DNA from: Chloroflexota bacterium
GTDB lineage: Bacteria > Chloroflexota > Anaerolineae > J036 > Brachytrichaceae
Assembly: GCA_025354985.1 (NCBI GenBank)
Contig: JANXLU010000011.1
Coordinates: forward strand, 62,001-126,000
Length of the DNA stretch: 64,000 bases
Direction: 5' to 3'
Shown: piece by piece, positions 55,601 through 64,000 of the stretch
How the letters are laid out: every line of letters begins with the position of its first letter
Numbering within the stretch: the stretch's first letter is position 1
Notes under the pieces: generated by a model
The model's database searches: none
What the model saw: only the letters and a program-made list of their open reading frames with translations
Told to the model about the DNA's origin: nothing
Made by a program: the position numbers and the translations under genes

Positions 55601-56595
55601 TCCGCGCGGTCACGCCAGTGTTTGACGGTGCGACCGAGAGCGAGATTGAGGCTGAACTGTGCCGCGCCTGGATGATCGACCGGGCCTATCAAGAGGTCAC
55701 CCGGCGTGCATGGGCTGCGCTCGCCGAGAACAAAATCGATACGGGCGGCATGAAGGATGATCATGATGCGCGCATGGCATATCTGTCCGAATGGTTGGAC
55801 GGCAAAGGACATGATCTCAACCGGGCCTATATCGACGAAGCGTATGCCCGTCGCATTACCCTGATCGAATGGCTAAAGGAAAAGGGATACTCGCCTGAAG
55901 AAATCCTGGTATTCGAGGATGACAAACGGATGTATACCGACAAAGAGCTCGCGGATCCCAAGGCCGTTGATGCTTGCTTGCGTCTGTGGATTGATAAGCA
56001 TGGTCGCACGGTTGGTTCCAAAGTGATGGGCCAGGATCTGCGCGATCTCGCCGCAAAGATCAGTATCGAGGTGAATGATCCACTCCCAATCCTGGGTAAG
56101 ATGAAGTTGTTTGACGGCAAGACGGGCGAGCCATTTGACCGACCAGTGACCGTTGGCTATTTGCATATGCTGAAGCTGGCCCACTTGGTCGAGGACAAGG
56201 CGCACGCCCGAAGCACAGGCCCATACAGCCTCGTAACTCAACAACCATTGGGTGGCAAGGCCCAGTTCGGTGGACAGCGTTTTGGTGAAATGGAAGTGTG
56301 GGCGCTTGAAGCGTATGGCGCCGCACACATGCTACAGGAAATCCTGACTGTGAAGTCTGACGATACCCAGGGTCGTGTGAAAATGTATGAGGCCATCGTA
56401 AAAGGCGAGCCCCTTGAAGAGCCGGGAATCCCCGCATCCTTCAAAGTGCTTGTCAAAGAACTCCAGTCTCTGGCGTTGTCCGTGGAAGCCATCAACGAAG
56501 CCGGGGAGGTCACACACTTCGGCAAGGAAGATGACCGCCGTGCACCTCCACGCATTGGTTTGGGTCTGCGCGGTCTTGACGAGCCCGACAATTAA
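52681..56595 (+). CDS. rpoB: RNA polymerase beta subunit
   Basis: 1304 aa, full length. Start [21 protein letters not shown]. Recognisable blocks: [18 protein letters not shown], the rifampicin region [21 protein letters not shown] (408-428), [49 protein letters not shown] and the C-terminal [24 protein letters not shown]. At the positions equivalent to E. coli His526 and Arg529, this protein has Ser429 and Thr432. Unlike in most bacteria, no rpoC follows: a strong terminator lies 24 bases after the stop, then a decarboxylase gene. Confidence 0.98.
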   Translation: MAIRNVPVKAYNRNPEIQLLPRLIEVQLESFKLFQNELLRELFEEISPIESFNSEMALYFPGNYKQAREYGLTYWFEDPKVSIEQCVERDLTYGAPLYAKVALHNRKTDEHKVDTIYFGEFPVMTENGTFIINGTERVVVSQLIRSPGVYFSTEEEATTGRKLGQAKLIPDRGAWMEFETRKSDYIVLKFNRKRTIPVTILLRALAAVDDGVTKDLLLKGTDDEIRALFADVDNNPEHNYIEATLRQEPEWSHRPSRTIGQEALIEFFKRVRPGDPPTLDNAKEFMQQQMFDQRRYDLERVGRYKLNQRLDLDSIIPRTNRTISKLDIVRLIRHLIQLNNGVVGPDDIDHLGNRRVKTNGELIQNKLRIGLRRMERMVKERMSMPDNDSPSPVNLINIRPVVAAIREFFGSSQLSQFMDQTNPLAELTSKRTLSALGPGGLRRERAGFDVRDVHHSHYGRICPIETPEGPNIGLIGRLATYARVNSYGFLETPYRKIVKDVPNHPDQTVGHKLREDVADSKGDVLAEAGVRIDKDLAAKLARFKSMETIPVTPYVGDETTYMSADTEDKFIVAQASTKLNEHAELLDPRVSVRRKQKFEFASPEQCDYIDIAPRQVVGISAALIPFVEHDEASRALMGSNMQRQAVPLLQPHIPAVGTGVEYQAASDSGQVVMAQEEGEVISVTGKVIVLQGAKGKRTYTLRKYHRSNQSTCIDQRPIVEKGQKIKKGDVIADSSSTNNGALALGQNVLVAFMSWEGGNYEDAILVNQKLVQEDIFTSVHIEKHELEAREGKLGPEEITRDIPNVGEETLKDLDENGIIRIGAEVSQNDILVGKITPKGEKELSPEEKLLRAIFGEKSREVKDTSLRLPNGEHGKVVEVKVFDRDEHRDLPAGVNRQVRVAIAQRRKLTEGDKMAGRHGNKGVVSKVVRAEDMPFLEDGTPVDIILNPLGVPGRMNIGQILETHLGWAATRLGFRAVTPVFDGATESEIEAELCRAWMIDRAYQEVTRRAWAALAENKIDTGGMKDDHDARMAYLSEWLDGKGHDLNRAYIDEAYARRITLIEWLKEKGYSPEEILVFEDDKRMYTDKELADPKAVDACLRLWIDKHGRTVGSKVMGQDLRDLAAKISIEVNDPLPILGKMKLFDGKTGEPFDRPVTVGYLHMLKLAHLVEDKAHARSTGPYSLVTQQPLGGKAQFGGQRFGEMEVWALEAYGAAHMLQEILTVKSDDTQGRVKMYEAIVKGEPLEEPGIPASFKVLVKELQSLALSVEAINEAGEVTHFGKEDDRRAPPRIGLGLRGLDEPDN

Positions 56596-56618
56596 TCCGT
56601 CCTAAAGCTCAACATAAC

Positions 56619-56665
56619 GTGATCGGGGTCACAGTCAAACATGACTGTGACCCCGATCACTTTTT
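56619..56665 (+). terminator. Strong terminator after rpoB
   Basis: Perfect 19-bp inverted repeat (56619-56637 with 56642-56660), four-base loop, then five T. One of the longest perfect stems in the window; it separates rpoB from the polyamine cluster. Confidence 0.93.
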
Positions 56666-56720
56666 CACCTTAAAATTTTTGTGATCGCAAAAACATCCAC
56701 ATTTCTAATAAAGAAATCCG

Positions 56721-56726
56721 TATAAT
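56721..56726 (+). promoter_or_regulatory. Candidate -10 box of the decarboxylase/pot operon
   Basis: TATAAT 68 bases before the ATG at 56794, in an AT-rich region. The -35 (CACATT) is weak. TTGACA at about 56739 has no matching -10 at normal spacing. AAGGAG is present but 17 bases from the ATG, too far to be a normal ribosome site. Confidence 0.35.
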
Positions 56727-56793
56727 TCGAACGCCACGTTGACAGGTCACTATACTCACTGTGCGCGGGCAAGGAGAAACAGTCTTCAAATAG

Positions 56794-58080
56794 ATGGATG
56801 AAATGATTTCACAAAGTTTGTCTCGCGAGGTTGACGGAACTGATATTGCCGTTCACAAGAACCTCAGTGGAATCGGAAAAAGTGTTCAAACGCCGACGGC
56901 GCCGCGATCGCTAACCTTCCCAGCTACCCCGCCCAGTCACCCGATTTGGCAGGTACCCACACCCTCACTTATTCTTTCACCGCGCAAGGCCGCCCAAAAT
57001 TTCAAGGCCATCCAGCGCGCGTTTCCCTACGCAAGTGTCGGATATGCAATGAAGAGCAATCCGCACCCGTCATTATTGGCTGCGCTTGCAGATATTAAGG
57101 GGAGCATGTTTGAAGTAGCTTCGAAGGCTGAAATCGAGGCACTGGTTCGGCTGGGGATCTCCGGCACCCGGATATTCTTTAGCAACCCTATCAAGCAACA
57201 AGCTCATATTCAATATGCCATTAACCACGGCATAAACTTGTTCGTCTACGACAGCGAGGCTGAAGTGGACAAAATGGCCCAGGCGGCTCAAGGACAACAG
57301 CTTGAGGTGTATGTTCGTATGACCGTGCCACACGTGGGCGCGCTTTGGCCGCTCACCCACAAGTTTGGCGTAGAGCCGCGCCGCGCGGTGGAATTGATGC
57401 GCTACGCTCGTCAACGTGGTCTAAAGCCTGTTGGCCTGGCTTTTCACGTAGGCAGCCAATGCACACGCCCCGACACGTGGGCGGATGCACTCGAGGCAGT
57501 TGCTCTTGCCTGGAAACTTGCCCGCGAGGAAGGCTTTGACCTTGACTTCATTGACATGGGCGGTGGATTCCCGGCCCGTTATACCGGCCCGATTCCCGGG
57601 CCTGCCGAGGTAGCGTCCGTGGTCAAGCCCATGCTGGACAAATGCCTCCCGGGTTACCGTCGGGTGTTTTTGGAACCCGGTCGCGGCGTGTGCGGTGATG
57701 CCGGCGACATGGTGCTCGAGGTTACCGGTATTGCTGACCGACCCGATGGCCAAAAATGGTTGTATCTAAATGGAGGCTTTTTCAGCGGGTTGTATGAAAT
57801 ACCTGATGGTATCCGCCCCGCAGTTATGCCCATTCTAAAGACCGCGCGCCCAATCAATATGACCACATATCGGCTCGCCGGGCCGACCTGCGACAGCCTC
57901 GATACTTTGTTTGAAATGCGTGCTCCCGTCGAGATTCGAATGGGTGATCGTCTGGTTCTTAAGAGTGCGGGTGCGTATGTTTATAACGTCAGCTCGCCTT
58001 TCAATGGATTTGATGTCCCGGTAGTCCTCAACGAGGATGAATGGTTGATGAAGATCGACCAGTTTAAGGGTGTTTGCTAA
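56794..58080 (+). CDS. Ornithine/lysine/DAP decarboxylase-type PLP enzyme (fold III)
   Basis: 428 aa. PLP Lys87 in YAMKSNPHPSL, HVGSQ, DMGGGFPARY, EPGRG (phosphate site), and Cys366 in GPTCDSLDTL at the active site. The overall pattern and length match ornithine decarboxylase rather than LysA. An extra N-terminal segment of about 45 residues, rich in Ser/Thr/Pro, precedes the barrel. Directly followed by potABCD, so it probably makes putrescine or a related diamine that the transporter handles. Lysine preference cannot be ruled out. Confidence 0.85.
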   Translation: MDEMISQSLSREVDGTDIAVHKNLSGIGKSVQTPTAPRSLTFPATPPSHPIWQVPTPSLILSPRKAAQNFKAIQRAFPYASVGYAMKSNPHPSLLAALADIKGSMFEVASKAEIEALVRLGISGTRIFFSNPIKQQAHIQYAINHGINLFVYDSEAEVDKMAQAAQGQQLEVYVRMTVPHVGALWPLTHKFGVEPRRAVELMRYARQRGLKPVGLAFHVGSQCTRPDTWADALEAVALAWKLAREEGFDLDFIDMGGGFPARYTGPIPGPAEVASVVKPMLDKCLPGYRRVFLEPGRGVCGDAGDMVLEVTGIADRPDGQKWLYLNGGFFSGLYEIPDGIRPAVMPILKTARPINMTTYRLAGPTCDSLDTLFEMRAPVEIRMGDRLVLKSAGAYVYNVSSPFNGFDVPVVLNEDEWLMKIDQFKGVC

Positions 58081-58094
58081 CGCAAACTAACAGT

Positions 58095-58130
58095 GGCGGG
58101 CATGCCGGATTGATTATTGGTGTGCCCGCC
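58095..58130 (+). other. GC-rich hairpin between decarboxylase and potA
   Basis: Eight-base perfect stem (58095-58102 with 58123-58130) and a 20-base loop, no T tract. May stabilise the decarboxylase mRNA or adjust expression relative to potA. Confidence 0.45.
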
Positions 58131-58156
58131 GCACCATAAATGAACTGCTCACATAC

Positions 58157-59254
58157 ATGAAAAGCGACTTTGCCATTGAGCTGGTTGACGTTGTAAAGCG
58201 TTTCGGCACCGTGGCCGCCGTTGATCACGTGAGCATGCAAATTCGACCGCGCGAATTTTTTGCATTGTTGGGCCCAAGTGGCTGCGGCAAGACAACTTGC
58301 CTTCGGATGATTGCGGGCTTTGAGCAGCCGTCCAGCGGCCAATTGCTCCTCCAGGGAAAGCCACTGGGAGATATTCCAGCGTTTAAGCGCAATGTGAATA
58401 CCGTATTCCAAAGTTACGCGTTATTCCCGCACATGACGGTGGCCCAAAACGTGGCGTTTGGGCTTGAGATGAAGGGTGTTGGGCGTGATGAAATCCGCAG
58501 ACGCGTGGCTGATGCGCTGGATCTGGTGCGCCTTCCGCAAATGGCTGATCGATATCCAAAGCAGATGAGCGGCGGACAACAACAACGTGTTGCCCTTGCA
58601 CGCGCGCTCGTAAATAAGCCCGAAGTGCTCCTTCTGGACGAGCCGCTGGGCGCCCTGGATTACAAGCTGCGCAAGGAGATGCAGATTGAGCTGAAGCAGA
58701 TGCAGCAGCAACTGGGTATCACTTTTATTTTCGTCACTCATGATCAAGAGGAAGCCCTGACCATGAGCGACCGAATCTGCGTGATGAGCACCGGGCACGC
58801 GCTTCAAGTGGGTACACCGCTGGAAATTTATGAGCGTCCCAACTGCAAGTTCGTAGCAGACTTTATCGGCGAAACCAACTTTTTGCCCGGTGTTGTAACC
58901 GAAATCTCGGGCGAGTATGCCACGGTCAACGTTGCTGACATGTCGCTGGTGGGTAGGTTGGGCGAAGGTGTAACGTTGGGTGCTTCGGCCTGGTTGTCTG
59001 TCCGCCCGGAGAAAATGCAGCTGGTTGACGAGGCACGCGCAAATCCATCCGCCCTTAATACAAATAGTGTGACCATAGATTCAGTGGCATATGTCGGTAG
59101 CGACACCCGCGTGGTAGTCCACCTTGGTGGGCAACGTTTAGATGTGTGGGATGAGAACAATATCAGCACCCTCGATCCCAATTTTTACTTTCGTGCTGGC
59201 GAACGTGCCAGTTTGAGCTTCCCGGCCGACAATGCGCTTGTGCTCGTCAAGTAG
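58157..59254 (+). CDS. potA: Spermidine/putrescine ABC transporter ATP-binding protein PotA
   Basis: 365 aa. Walker A GPSGCGKTT, Q-loop, signature MSGGQQQRVALARAL, Walker B VLLLDEPLGALD and the switch His (FVTHDQEEA). The C-terminal third is a TOBE domain (VTEISGEYATVNV, SVRPEKMQL). Typical of the PotA/CysA/MalK subgroup; substrate assigned from potB-C-D context. A 76-base gap with the GC-rich hairpin separates it from the decarboxylase; potB starts 5 bases after its stop. Confidence 0.94.
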   Translation: MKSDFAIELVDVVKRFGTVAAVDHVSMQIRPREFFALLGPSGCGKTTCLRMIAGFEQPSSGQLLLQGKPLGDIPAFKRNVNTVFQSYALFPHMTVAQNVAFGLEMKGVGRDEIRRRVADALDLVRLPQMADRYPKQMSGGQQQRVALARALVNKPEVLLLDEPLGALDYKLRKEMQIELKQMQQQLGITFIFVTHDQEEALTMSDRICVMSTGHALQVGTPLEIYERPNCKFVADFIGETNFLPGVVTEISGEYATVNVADMSLVGRLGEGVTLGASAWLSVRPEKMQLVDEARANPSALNTNSVTIDSVAYVGSDTRVVVHLGGQRLDVWDENNISTLDPNFYFRAGERASLSFPADNALVLVK

Positions 59255-59259
59255 CTGCA

Positions 59260-60105
59260 ATGGCGACACTTCTCCGCAAAAGCCGGGCGCTCCAACTTCT
59301 AGGACTGATGTTCCCGGGTGGTTTTTGGATGGTGGTGTTTTTCTTGCTGCCACTTCTTTTCATAGTTGTCCTGAGCTTTTTGGACAACGAGCGACTCTTT
59401 ACGTTGGAAGGCTATCAGCGTGTCTTTGATCCGCTATACATCGGAATTTTTCTCCAATCCATTTGGATATCTCTGCTCACCACAATAATATCGTTGCTCA
59501 TTAGTTTCCCGGTGGCCCTGTTTATGGCACGCTTGCCAAAGGGCTGGCGTGATATCGCGCTATTCGCGGTGATGATCCCATTCTGGACGAACTTTTTGGT
59601 GCGAACATATGCGCTTCAGTTTCTTATGCGCAATCAGGGTCCGATCAATTTGTTGCTCCAATGGATTGGACTTATCGACGAGCCTTTATCAATGCTCAAC
59701 ACGCCAGCGGCGGTCATGGTTGGGTTGATCTACGGCAATCTTCCCTTTATGATCCTGCCGGTGTATACGTCTCTGGAAAAGTTTGACTGGACTCTGCTTG
59801 AGGCAGCCCAGGACTTGGGCGCAAGTGCTTGGCCGGCATTTTTTAGGGTCATGCTGCCATTGACCGCACCAGGTTTGCTAAGTGGTTCGATCTTGACGTT
59901 TGTCCCCGCCATCGGTTCCTATGTGACTGCCGAGCTTATGGGGGGCGGCAAGGCGACAATGATTGGACGTGTGATCGCCGGTCAATTTGAACAGGCTCAA
60001 AACTGGACCTTTGGCTCTGCCATGTCGCTCATTCTTATGGTTATCGTCACTATCTTCGCCCTCATCTACTTCAGGCTGGGTCGTGGTGAGCGCGTCGCGC
60101 TTTAA
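59260..60105 (+). CDS. potB: Polyamine ABC transporter permease PotB
   Basis: 281 aa, six predicted membrane segments. The cytoplasmic EAA loop reads EAAQDLGASAWPAFFRVMLP, the docking site for PotA. FWTNFLVRTYALQFLMRNQG is characteristic of PotB. Begins 5 bases after potA, and potC follows 6 bases later. Confidence 0.92.
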   Translation: MATLLRKSRALQLLGLMFPGGFWMVVFFLLPLLFIVVLSFLDNERLFTLEGYQRVFDPLYIGIFLQSIWISLLTTIISLLISFPVALFMARLPKGWRDIALFAVMIPFWTNFLVRTYALQFLMRNQGPINLLLQWIGLIDEPLSMLNTPAAVMVGLIYGNLPFMILPVYTSLEKFDWTLLEAAQDLGASAWPAFFRVMLPLTAPGLLSGSILTFVPAIGSYVTAELMGGGKATMIGRVIAGQFEQAQNWTFGSAMSLILMVIVTIFALIYFRLGRGERVAL

Positions 60106-60111
60106 TCGTCC

Positions 60112-60957
60112 ATGGCCCAACTTGTGTCAGCATCTTCCAGTGCACCCGCCAATGTGGCCGGCGAGTCTCGCGCTCGTGTCTCGGCGGGCCGACTTGTATT
60201 GACCACGATTACAGCCGCCACCTTTGCATTTCTTTATGTTCCGATTTTTGTTCTGATCATCTTTTCCTTCAATCAGGCCAAGTCAGGCGCAACCTGGACC
60301 GGATTTACCACCGAGTGGTATGCAAAGATGTTCGCCAATGAGGACTTGATTGAGGCAGCTCTGAACAGTCTGCTGGTGGGTACCATCAGCACTTTGGTTG
60401 CCGTAGTTCTTGGTACGTTGTTGGCATTGGCCATGGAACGATATTCATTCAAGGGCAAGGCGTTTTGGGATGGCTTGCTATATATGCCGGTGATCATCCC
60501 TGAAATCGTTGCAGGCGTTTCATTGCTGCTTTTTTTTGCGTTCATAGGGCTGGAGCGCGGTTTCCCAACCTTGCTCGCAGCCCACGTCGCCTTTACAACT
60601 CCATTTGTTTACCTTACCGTGCGCGCCAGGTTGGCCGATTTTGATCGATCGGTCGAGGAGGCCGCCATGGACCTGGGCGCTGATGAGTGGCACACATTCT
60701 GGCGAATTACGCTGCCATTATTGATGCCTGGCGTTGTAAGTGGCGCGCTCCTGGCGTTTACGCTGAGCATGGATGATTTCATCATCAGCAACTTTGTAAA
60801 AGGCGTGGGATGGAATACATTGCCTGTTTACGTCTGGCCACAACTTAAGCGTGCCGTGTCGCCGGAAATAAACGCGGCATCAACCATGCTGTTGTTGTTT
60901 TCAATATTTATAGTCGTGTTATCACTAGTCCTTCAGCGTCGCCAATCGCGAATTTAG
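60112..60957 (+). CDS. potC: Polyamine ABC transporter permease PotC
   Basis: 281 aa, six membrane segments, EAA loop EEAAMDLGADEWHTFWRITLP. The FSFNQAKSGATWTGFTTEWY segment in the first periplasmic loop is typical of PotC. A 25-residue hydrophilic N-terminus (Ala/Ser/Pro-rich) is longer than usual. Six bases after potB. Confidence 0.92.
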   Translation: MAQLVSASSSAPANVAGESRARVSAGRLVLTTITAATFAFLYVPIFVLIIFSFNQAKSGATWTGFTTEWYAKMFANEDLIEAALNSLLVGTISTLVAVVLGTLLALAMERYSFKGKAFWDGLLYMPVIIPEIVAGVSLLLFFAFIGLERGFPTLLAAHVAFTTPFVYLTVRARLADFDRSVEEAAMDLGADEWHTFWRITLPLLMPGVVSGALLAFTLSMDDFIISNFVKGVGWNTLPVYVWPQLKRAVSPEINAASTMLLLFSIFIVVLSLVLQRRQSRI

Positions 60958-61024
60958 CGTGCCAGGATGCGCTGCCAAATACACGAAAAGCAAATTTTAT
61001 ACAGACCAAAATCAGGAGAAATCA

Positions 61025-62305
61025 ATGAAAACCAACGTTAAGCTAAATTTGCTTGCATCGTCCCTGGCGGCAATGTTGGCTGCTTGCGCACCTGCAGCAG
61101 CTCCAACTGCTATACCGCCAACGGTTGTTGCCGCGACCGCGGCACCCGCACCGACTGCGGTGCCGCCCACGCCGGTGCCCAAGCCAACGGACGTGCCAAA
61201 GCCGACTGAGACGCCCAAACCAACCGATGTCCCCAAGCCGACCGAAACACCGAAGCCAACCGAGGTTCCCAAGCCGAAGGAACTGGTTGTTGACAAAACC
61301 AAGCTTGCGAAACAGATCGTTGTTTATACTTGGGATGGCTATTTCGACGAGGGCACACTCACCGACTTTCAAAAGGAATATGGCACGAAGGTCAAACTTG
61401 AGACATTTGATACCAATGAAGCGCTCTACGACAAATTCAAGGCCGGTGGCAACCCCGGTTACGACATTATCGTACCCAGCGACTACATGGTTGAAAAGTT
61501 GATCAAAGAGGGCTTCGCAGTAAAAATCGACTTTAACAATGTGCCAAACGGCGTGTTGGTTGATCCAAACCATCGCAACCTGTATTTCGATCCAACCAGC
61601 GAGTATTCTGTATCACACAACTGGGGAACTACGGGAATCGCCTATGATTCTGCCAAGGTCAAAAATCCACCCACGACGTGGAAACAGGTATTCGAACTGG
61701 CACCCGAGCTAAAGGGCAAGATTGGAATGCTTGACGACGCACGCGAGCCTCTTGCCGCGGCACTGAGGTATCAGGGGTTTAGCGGCAGCACCCAAAAATT
61801 GGATGAGCTTGAAAAGGCCAAACAGGTATTGTTGAAGCAGAAGGCCCTTGTGGCGAGTTACAAGGCCAGCAGCGATTTCAAGAAGGACCTGGTGGCCGGC
61901 GATGTTTTGGTGGCGATGATGTATTCAAATGATGCAATTGCGGCATCTGCTGACAAGCCAAGTATTAAGTACATCATTCCCGACGGCACCACGACAATTT
62001 GGCAGGATAACCTTGTGTTGCCTAAGGGTGGCAAAAACAAATATACGGCTGAGGTTTTTATGAATTATCTACTTCGCCCCGAGGTTGCAGCAAAAAACGC
62101 AAATGCACTTGGTCTATCAGTGTCAAATATCGAAGTGATGAAACAAGGTCTGATCGACAAGGCGTTGCTTGAAAACAAGGCGCTCTATCCAGACAATATT
62201 GTTGACAAGGTTTCCAAGCACCAGCTGGAATGGATTTTGCACTTTCCAGACGAGAAAGTCAACGCGGCATATGACCGCGCGTACAACGAGGTCCTGGCCA
62301 AATAG
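61025..62305 (+). CDS. potD: Polyamine-binding lipoprotein PotD
   Basis: 426 aa from ATG 61025, preceded by AGGAGA seven bases upstream. Lipobox LAAC (Cys near residue 19), then about 70 residues of Ala/Pro/Thr linker ending in six KPTxxP-like units. The mature domain starts QIVVYTWDGYFDEGTLTDFQKEYG and has NPGYDIIVPSDYMVEKLIKEG and SVSHNWGTTGIAYDS, matching PotD/PotF. It captures putrescine or spermidine at the outer face and delivers it to PotBC. Confidence 0.93.
   Translation: MKTNVKLNLLASSLAAMLAACAPAAAPTAIPPTVVAATAAPAPTAVPPTPVPKPTDVPKPTETPKPTDVPKPTETPKPTEVPKPKELVVDKTKLAKQIVVYTWDGYFDEGTLTDFQKEYGTKVKLETFDTNEALYDKFKAGGNPGYDIIVPSDYMVEKLIKEGFAVKIDFNNVPNGVLVDPNHRNLYFDPTSEYSVSHNWGTTGIAYDSAKVKNPPTTWKQVFELAPELKGKIGMLDDAREPLAAALRYQGFSGSTQKLDELEKAKQVLLKQKALVASYKASSDFKKDLVAGDVLVAMMYSNDAIAASADKPSIKYIIPDGTTTIWQDNLVLPKGGKNKYTAEVFMNYLLRPEVAAKNANALGLSVSNIEVMKQGLIDKALLENKALYPDNIVDKVSKHQLEWILHFPDEKVNAAYDRAYNEVLAK
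61181..61284 (+). repeat. Six 18-bp coding repeats in the PotD linker
   Basis: Degenerate tandem units encode KPTDVP/KPTETP/KPTDVP/KPTETP/KPTEVP/KPKELV. Alternating units are more alike, suggesting duplication of a 36-bp pair. Likely a flexible stalk. Confidence 0.75.
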
Positions 62306-62324
62306 CGGTCTCGTTGGTGCGATT

Positions 62325-62361
62325 AAATGGAAGTAGCCCGCGTCGCGGGCCACTTCCATTT
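62325..62361. terminator. Hairpin between potD and the DMT gene
   Basis: Long imperfect stem (AAATGGAAGT/ACTTCCATTT arms with an inner GCCCGCG/CGCGGGC and one mismatch). It overlaps the stop of the convergent DMT gene, so may terminate both. T tract is weak. Confidence 0.6.
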
Positions 62362-63259
62362 ATTGTCGTGTGGTTTGTCGTCTGGACAGCGAAACGATTG
62401 CGAGCCCCATGATTACTGCAATGCCCCCCAGGATTTGTTGCAGCGAAGGATTGATGCCAAAGATCAGAAGTGACCACAGTGCCGCCATGATCGGGCTCAT
62501 CGTCAGTACAAGTGTGTGCATCGAAATGGTAAGTCGTCTCAGCGCCAAGTAATAGAGCGCCCGACTTATAACGACGTCCGCAGTTGCCGCCACAAATAGC
62601 CATAGCCAAACAATGCCACTTGGTATTTGCCATTGACCAGTCACGGTTACCGCGACAATCGTCATGAATGTAGTACTGGCTACCCTCCAGACGAAGAATT
62701 CGATAAATTCTATTCCGCCTCCAAATTTCTTAACCAACGCCGCGTGCAGCGCGTATAAGAAGGTTCCGCCGATGACCATGAACGATCCAACGCGTAACAA
62801 GTCACCAGGTTGAAAAGAAATAATCACCACCCCAAAAATGCACAAGACCGCTCCAATAACCTGTGCCCGGGTCAACCGGTCCTTGAGCCACACGACGCCC
62901 AGAAAGAGGTTGTAAACAACGATAATTTGAGCCAGCAAAGTGCCAACGCCTGGATCTATGAAGCCAATGGCGTAATAGTTGATCGTGCTCGCTGTTGCAA
63001 CCAGTGCTCCAATAAGCAGAAAAAACCACCAATGCGCGACAAATGTTGACCACCGCAATTTCCGCTTCCAGGCGGCATAGGCGGAAATTTGCACGGTTGC
63101 AATCATGAAATACCAGACAAGGGAAGCCATTGCCGGCAAATACTGATGCAGGATTCTCGCCCAGACAAAATACAGCCCGTCCAGGGCGATCAATCCGGCT
63201 ACCAACAAGGTTGTTGATGGTTCGCGAGAGGTTATCGGAATCTGCAGCGACGATTCCAT
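62360..63259 (-). CDS. EamA/DMT-family transporter
   Basis: 299 aa, ten hydrophobic segments in two EamA halves. The second half contains LYALHAALVKKFGG and ALYYLALRRLTISMHTLVLTMSPIMAAL, the typical EamA repeat end. Probably exports an amino acid or metabolite in the cytoplasmic membrane. TAATG overlap with the flavoprotein gene upstream suggests coupling, possibly for a common substrate such as a methylated amine. Confidence 0.87.
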   Translation of the reverse strand: MESSLQIPITSREPSTTLLVAGLIALDGLYFVWARILHQYLPAMASLVWYFMIATVQISAYAAWKRKLRWSTFVAHWWFFLLIGALVATASTINYYAIGFIDPGVGTLLAQIIVVYNLFLGVVWLKDRLTRAQVIGAVLCIFGVVIISFQPGDLLRVGSFMVIGGTFLYALHAALVKKFGGGIEFIEFFVWRVASTTFMTIVAVTVTGQWQIPSGIVWLWLFVAATADVVISRALYYLALRRLTISMHTLVLTMSPIMAALWSLLIFGINPSLQQILGGIAVIMGLAIVSLSRRQTTRQ

Positions 63260-64000
63260 TAAATAAAGACCGGGATGGCGCCCTTGTTCTGCCAGGTTCC
63301 GCCCTTGAGTCCTGGACGATCAAGGCGAAAGCGTTGAATCGGATAACGAGTGGCACCATTTGTCACGAGCTCGGCAAGAATTGCGCCAATCACAACTCCA
63401 AACTTGAATCCGTGGCTGGAACACGGCGACGCGACAACCACATTGCCATTTTCACCGGCCGCATCTATGATGAAGTCCTCATCAGGCGTCATCGCATAGC
63501 GACATGACACACTCTCAATGATTCGCCCCGTCAATCCCGGAAGCAATTTGGCTGCGTAGTTGCGAAGTTGGTCAACACGTGCTTGATCAATTGTTCGATC
63601 TTCGTTGTTTGGGTCAACTCCAGGCGTAACGCGATCCAGCATGAGCTTTACGCCCGTGTGATTATGTATTGGAAAAACGGAACCAACTGATGTTGTGCCT
63701 GGAAAGTGATGAATCACCAGGGGCAATGTGACTGGCTGGAATTGGGCTGGATCGCGCGCTTCAAAAAATGACACCTGTTCCTTAAGTACCGTAAGGGGTA
63801 GCTCAATCCCAATCTGTGCCAGGATACCCGCGCTCCATGAGCCGGCGGCCATGACAACTTTTTTGGCCGAATACTTGTTACTGCGTGTAATGACTTCAAC
63901 ACCAGTCGATGAAGTGTGTAGTTTGACAACTGGCTCGTTCTCTATAATTTTTGCGCCATGCACAACCGCCTGTGACGCAAGCGTTGCAACACATTGGTCG
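63259..64000 (-). CDS. FAD-dependent amine oxidase (sarcosine-oxidase-like), N-terminus outside window
   Basis: The frame is open to the window edge, giving about 246 C-terminal residues. Features of monomeric sarcosine oxidase/NMT oxidase: VVMAAGSWSAGILAQIG, KEQVSFFEARDP, VSCRYAMTPDEDFIID with the Cys that covalently holds FAD, and VVASPCSSHGFKFG near the C-terminus. Oxidatively demethylates or deaminates N-methylated or other secondary amines. N-terminal Rossmann FAD motif is beyond the edge. Confidence 0.88.
   Translation of the reverse strand, partial: DQCVATLASQAVVHGAKIIENEPVVKLHTSSTGVEVITRSNKYSAKKVVMAAGSWSAGILAQIGIELPLTVLKEQVSFFEARDPAQFQPVTLPLVIHHFPGTTSVGSVFPIHNHTGVKLMLDRVTPGVDPNNEDRTIDQARVDQLRNYAAKLLPGLTGRIIESVSCRYAMTPDEDFIIDAAGENGNVVVASPCSSHGFKFGVVIGAILAELVTNGATRYPIQRFRLDRPGLKGGTWQNKGAIPVFI

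Noticed and set aside
54595-55812. 405-codon open frame antisense to rpoB
   Set aside because: It mirrors the codon pattern of rpoB, has no family resemblance and no ribosome site. rpoB is certain here.
56739-56757. TTGACA with TATACT as a promoter
   Set aside because: Only six bases apart, far below the needed 15-19.
61181-61284. Regularly spaced repeats that could suggest CRISPR
   Set aside because: Units are in-frame, adjacent without spacers, and encode the lipoprotein stalk.
1-64000. tRNA, rRNA, CRISPR, phage or IS genes
   Set aside because: None could be recognised; all gaps are short and hold only promoters, hairpins or a remnant.

Overview
The window reads as a gene-dense bacterial chromosome segment: about 55 protein genes, mostly short gaps, many 1-4 base gene overlaps (ATGA or TAATG) and GC in the low-to-mid 50s by eye. 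The best guess at origin is Chloroflexota, Anaerolineae-like. This is inferred from lipoproteins with long Thr/Pro-rich linkers behind the lipobox, an LDH-like malate dehydrogenase, an archaeal-type ApgM phosphoglycerate mutase, a dnaG-rpoD pair, and an RpoD with a large insert between regions 1.2 and 2. I see no rRNA, tRNA, CRISPR array, prophage or insertion sequence, and no recognisable classical DNA-binding repressor or activator. Visible regulation is a TPP riboswitch, one soluble GAF histidine kinase, several TATAAT promoters and a few hairpins.

Layout. 1-5.2 kb (minus): dnaG, rpoD, a double-SIS sugar isomerase-like gene and a patatin lipase cut by the window edge, with an 18-bp perfect inverted repeat around the lipase -10 box. 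5.3-12.7 kb: apgM, ffh, two MFS exporters, a GT2 and a frameshifted GT4 glycosyltransferase. 12.9-15.7 kb: M20 amidohydrolase, folD and a 6-phosphogluconolactonase as a translationally coupled trio. 15.7-18.5 kb: TPP riboswitch, thiamine-binding lipoprotein, a small unknown gene and an AcuI/YhdH-type reductase. 18.5-23.5 kb (minus): M20 AbgB-like hydrolase, MBL hydrolase, TPR protein, GNAT and an ABC-2 permease. 23.6-28.8 kb: histidine kinase, DUF1684 protein, glpD, a ferredoxin and an ROK kinase. 28.9-31.5 kb (minus): a helicase-associated-domain protein and mdh.

31.6-40.8 kb holds a DUF2071 gene, a small membrane protein with its own terminator, and then a tight seven-gene run: LLM flavin oxidoreductase, HutD, TIGR04076-type protein, SDR, HyuA, HyuB, M20 amidohydrolase. 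It looks like a catabolic operon for a cyclic amide, imide or lactam. 40.8-44.6 kb: DinB, FGGY kinase, MFS, PCu(A)C copper lipoprotein. 44.6-48.9 kb (minus): aminotransferase, GNAT, MutM, amidinotransferase-fold hydrolase and a DapF-like protein lacking both catalytic cysteines. 49-52.6 kb: alpha-hydroxyacid oxidase, a broken NAD-epimerase and a succinate-semialdehyde-type dehydrogenase. 52.7-56.7 kb: rpoB alone, closed by a strong terminator with no rpoC after it. 56.8-62.3 kb: ornithine decarboxylase-type enzyme plus potABCD, a polyamine unit. 62.3-64 kb (minus): DMT exporter and a sarcosine-oxidase-like flavoprotein cut by the window edge.

The most unusual signals are residue-level. DnaG has lost all four zinc ligands, the ROK kinase has lost its cysteine zinc motif, the DapF-like epimerase has Ser at both catalytic Cys positions, and RpoB carries substitutions at two rifampicin-pocket positions. 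All family calls come from reading motifs; no database search was run.
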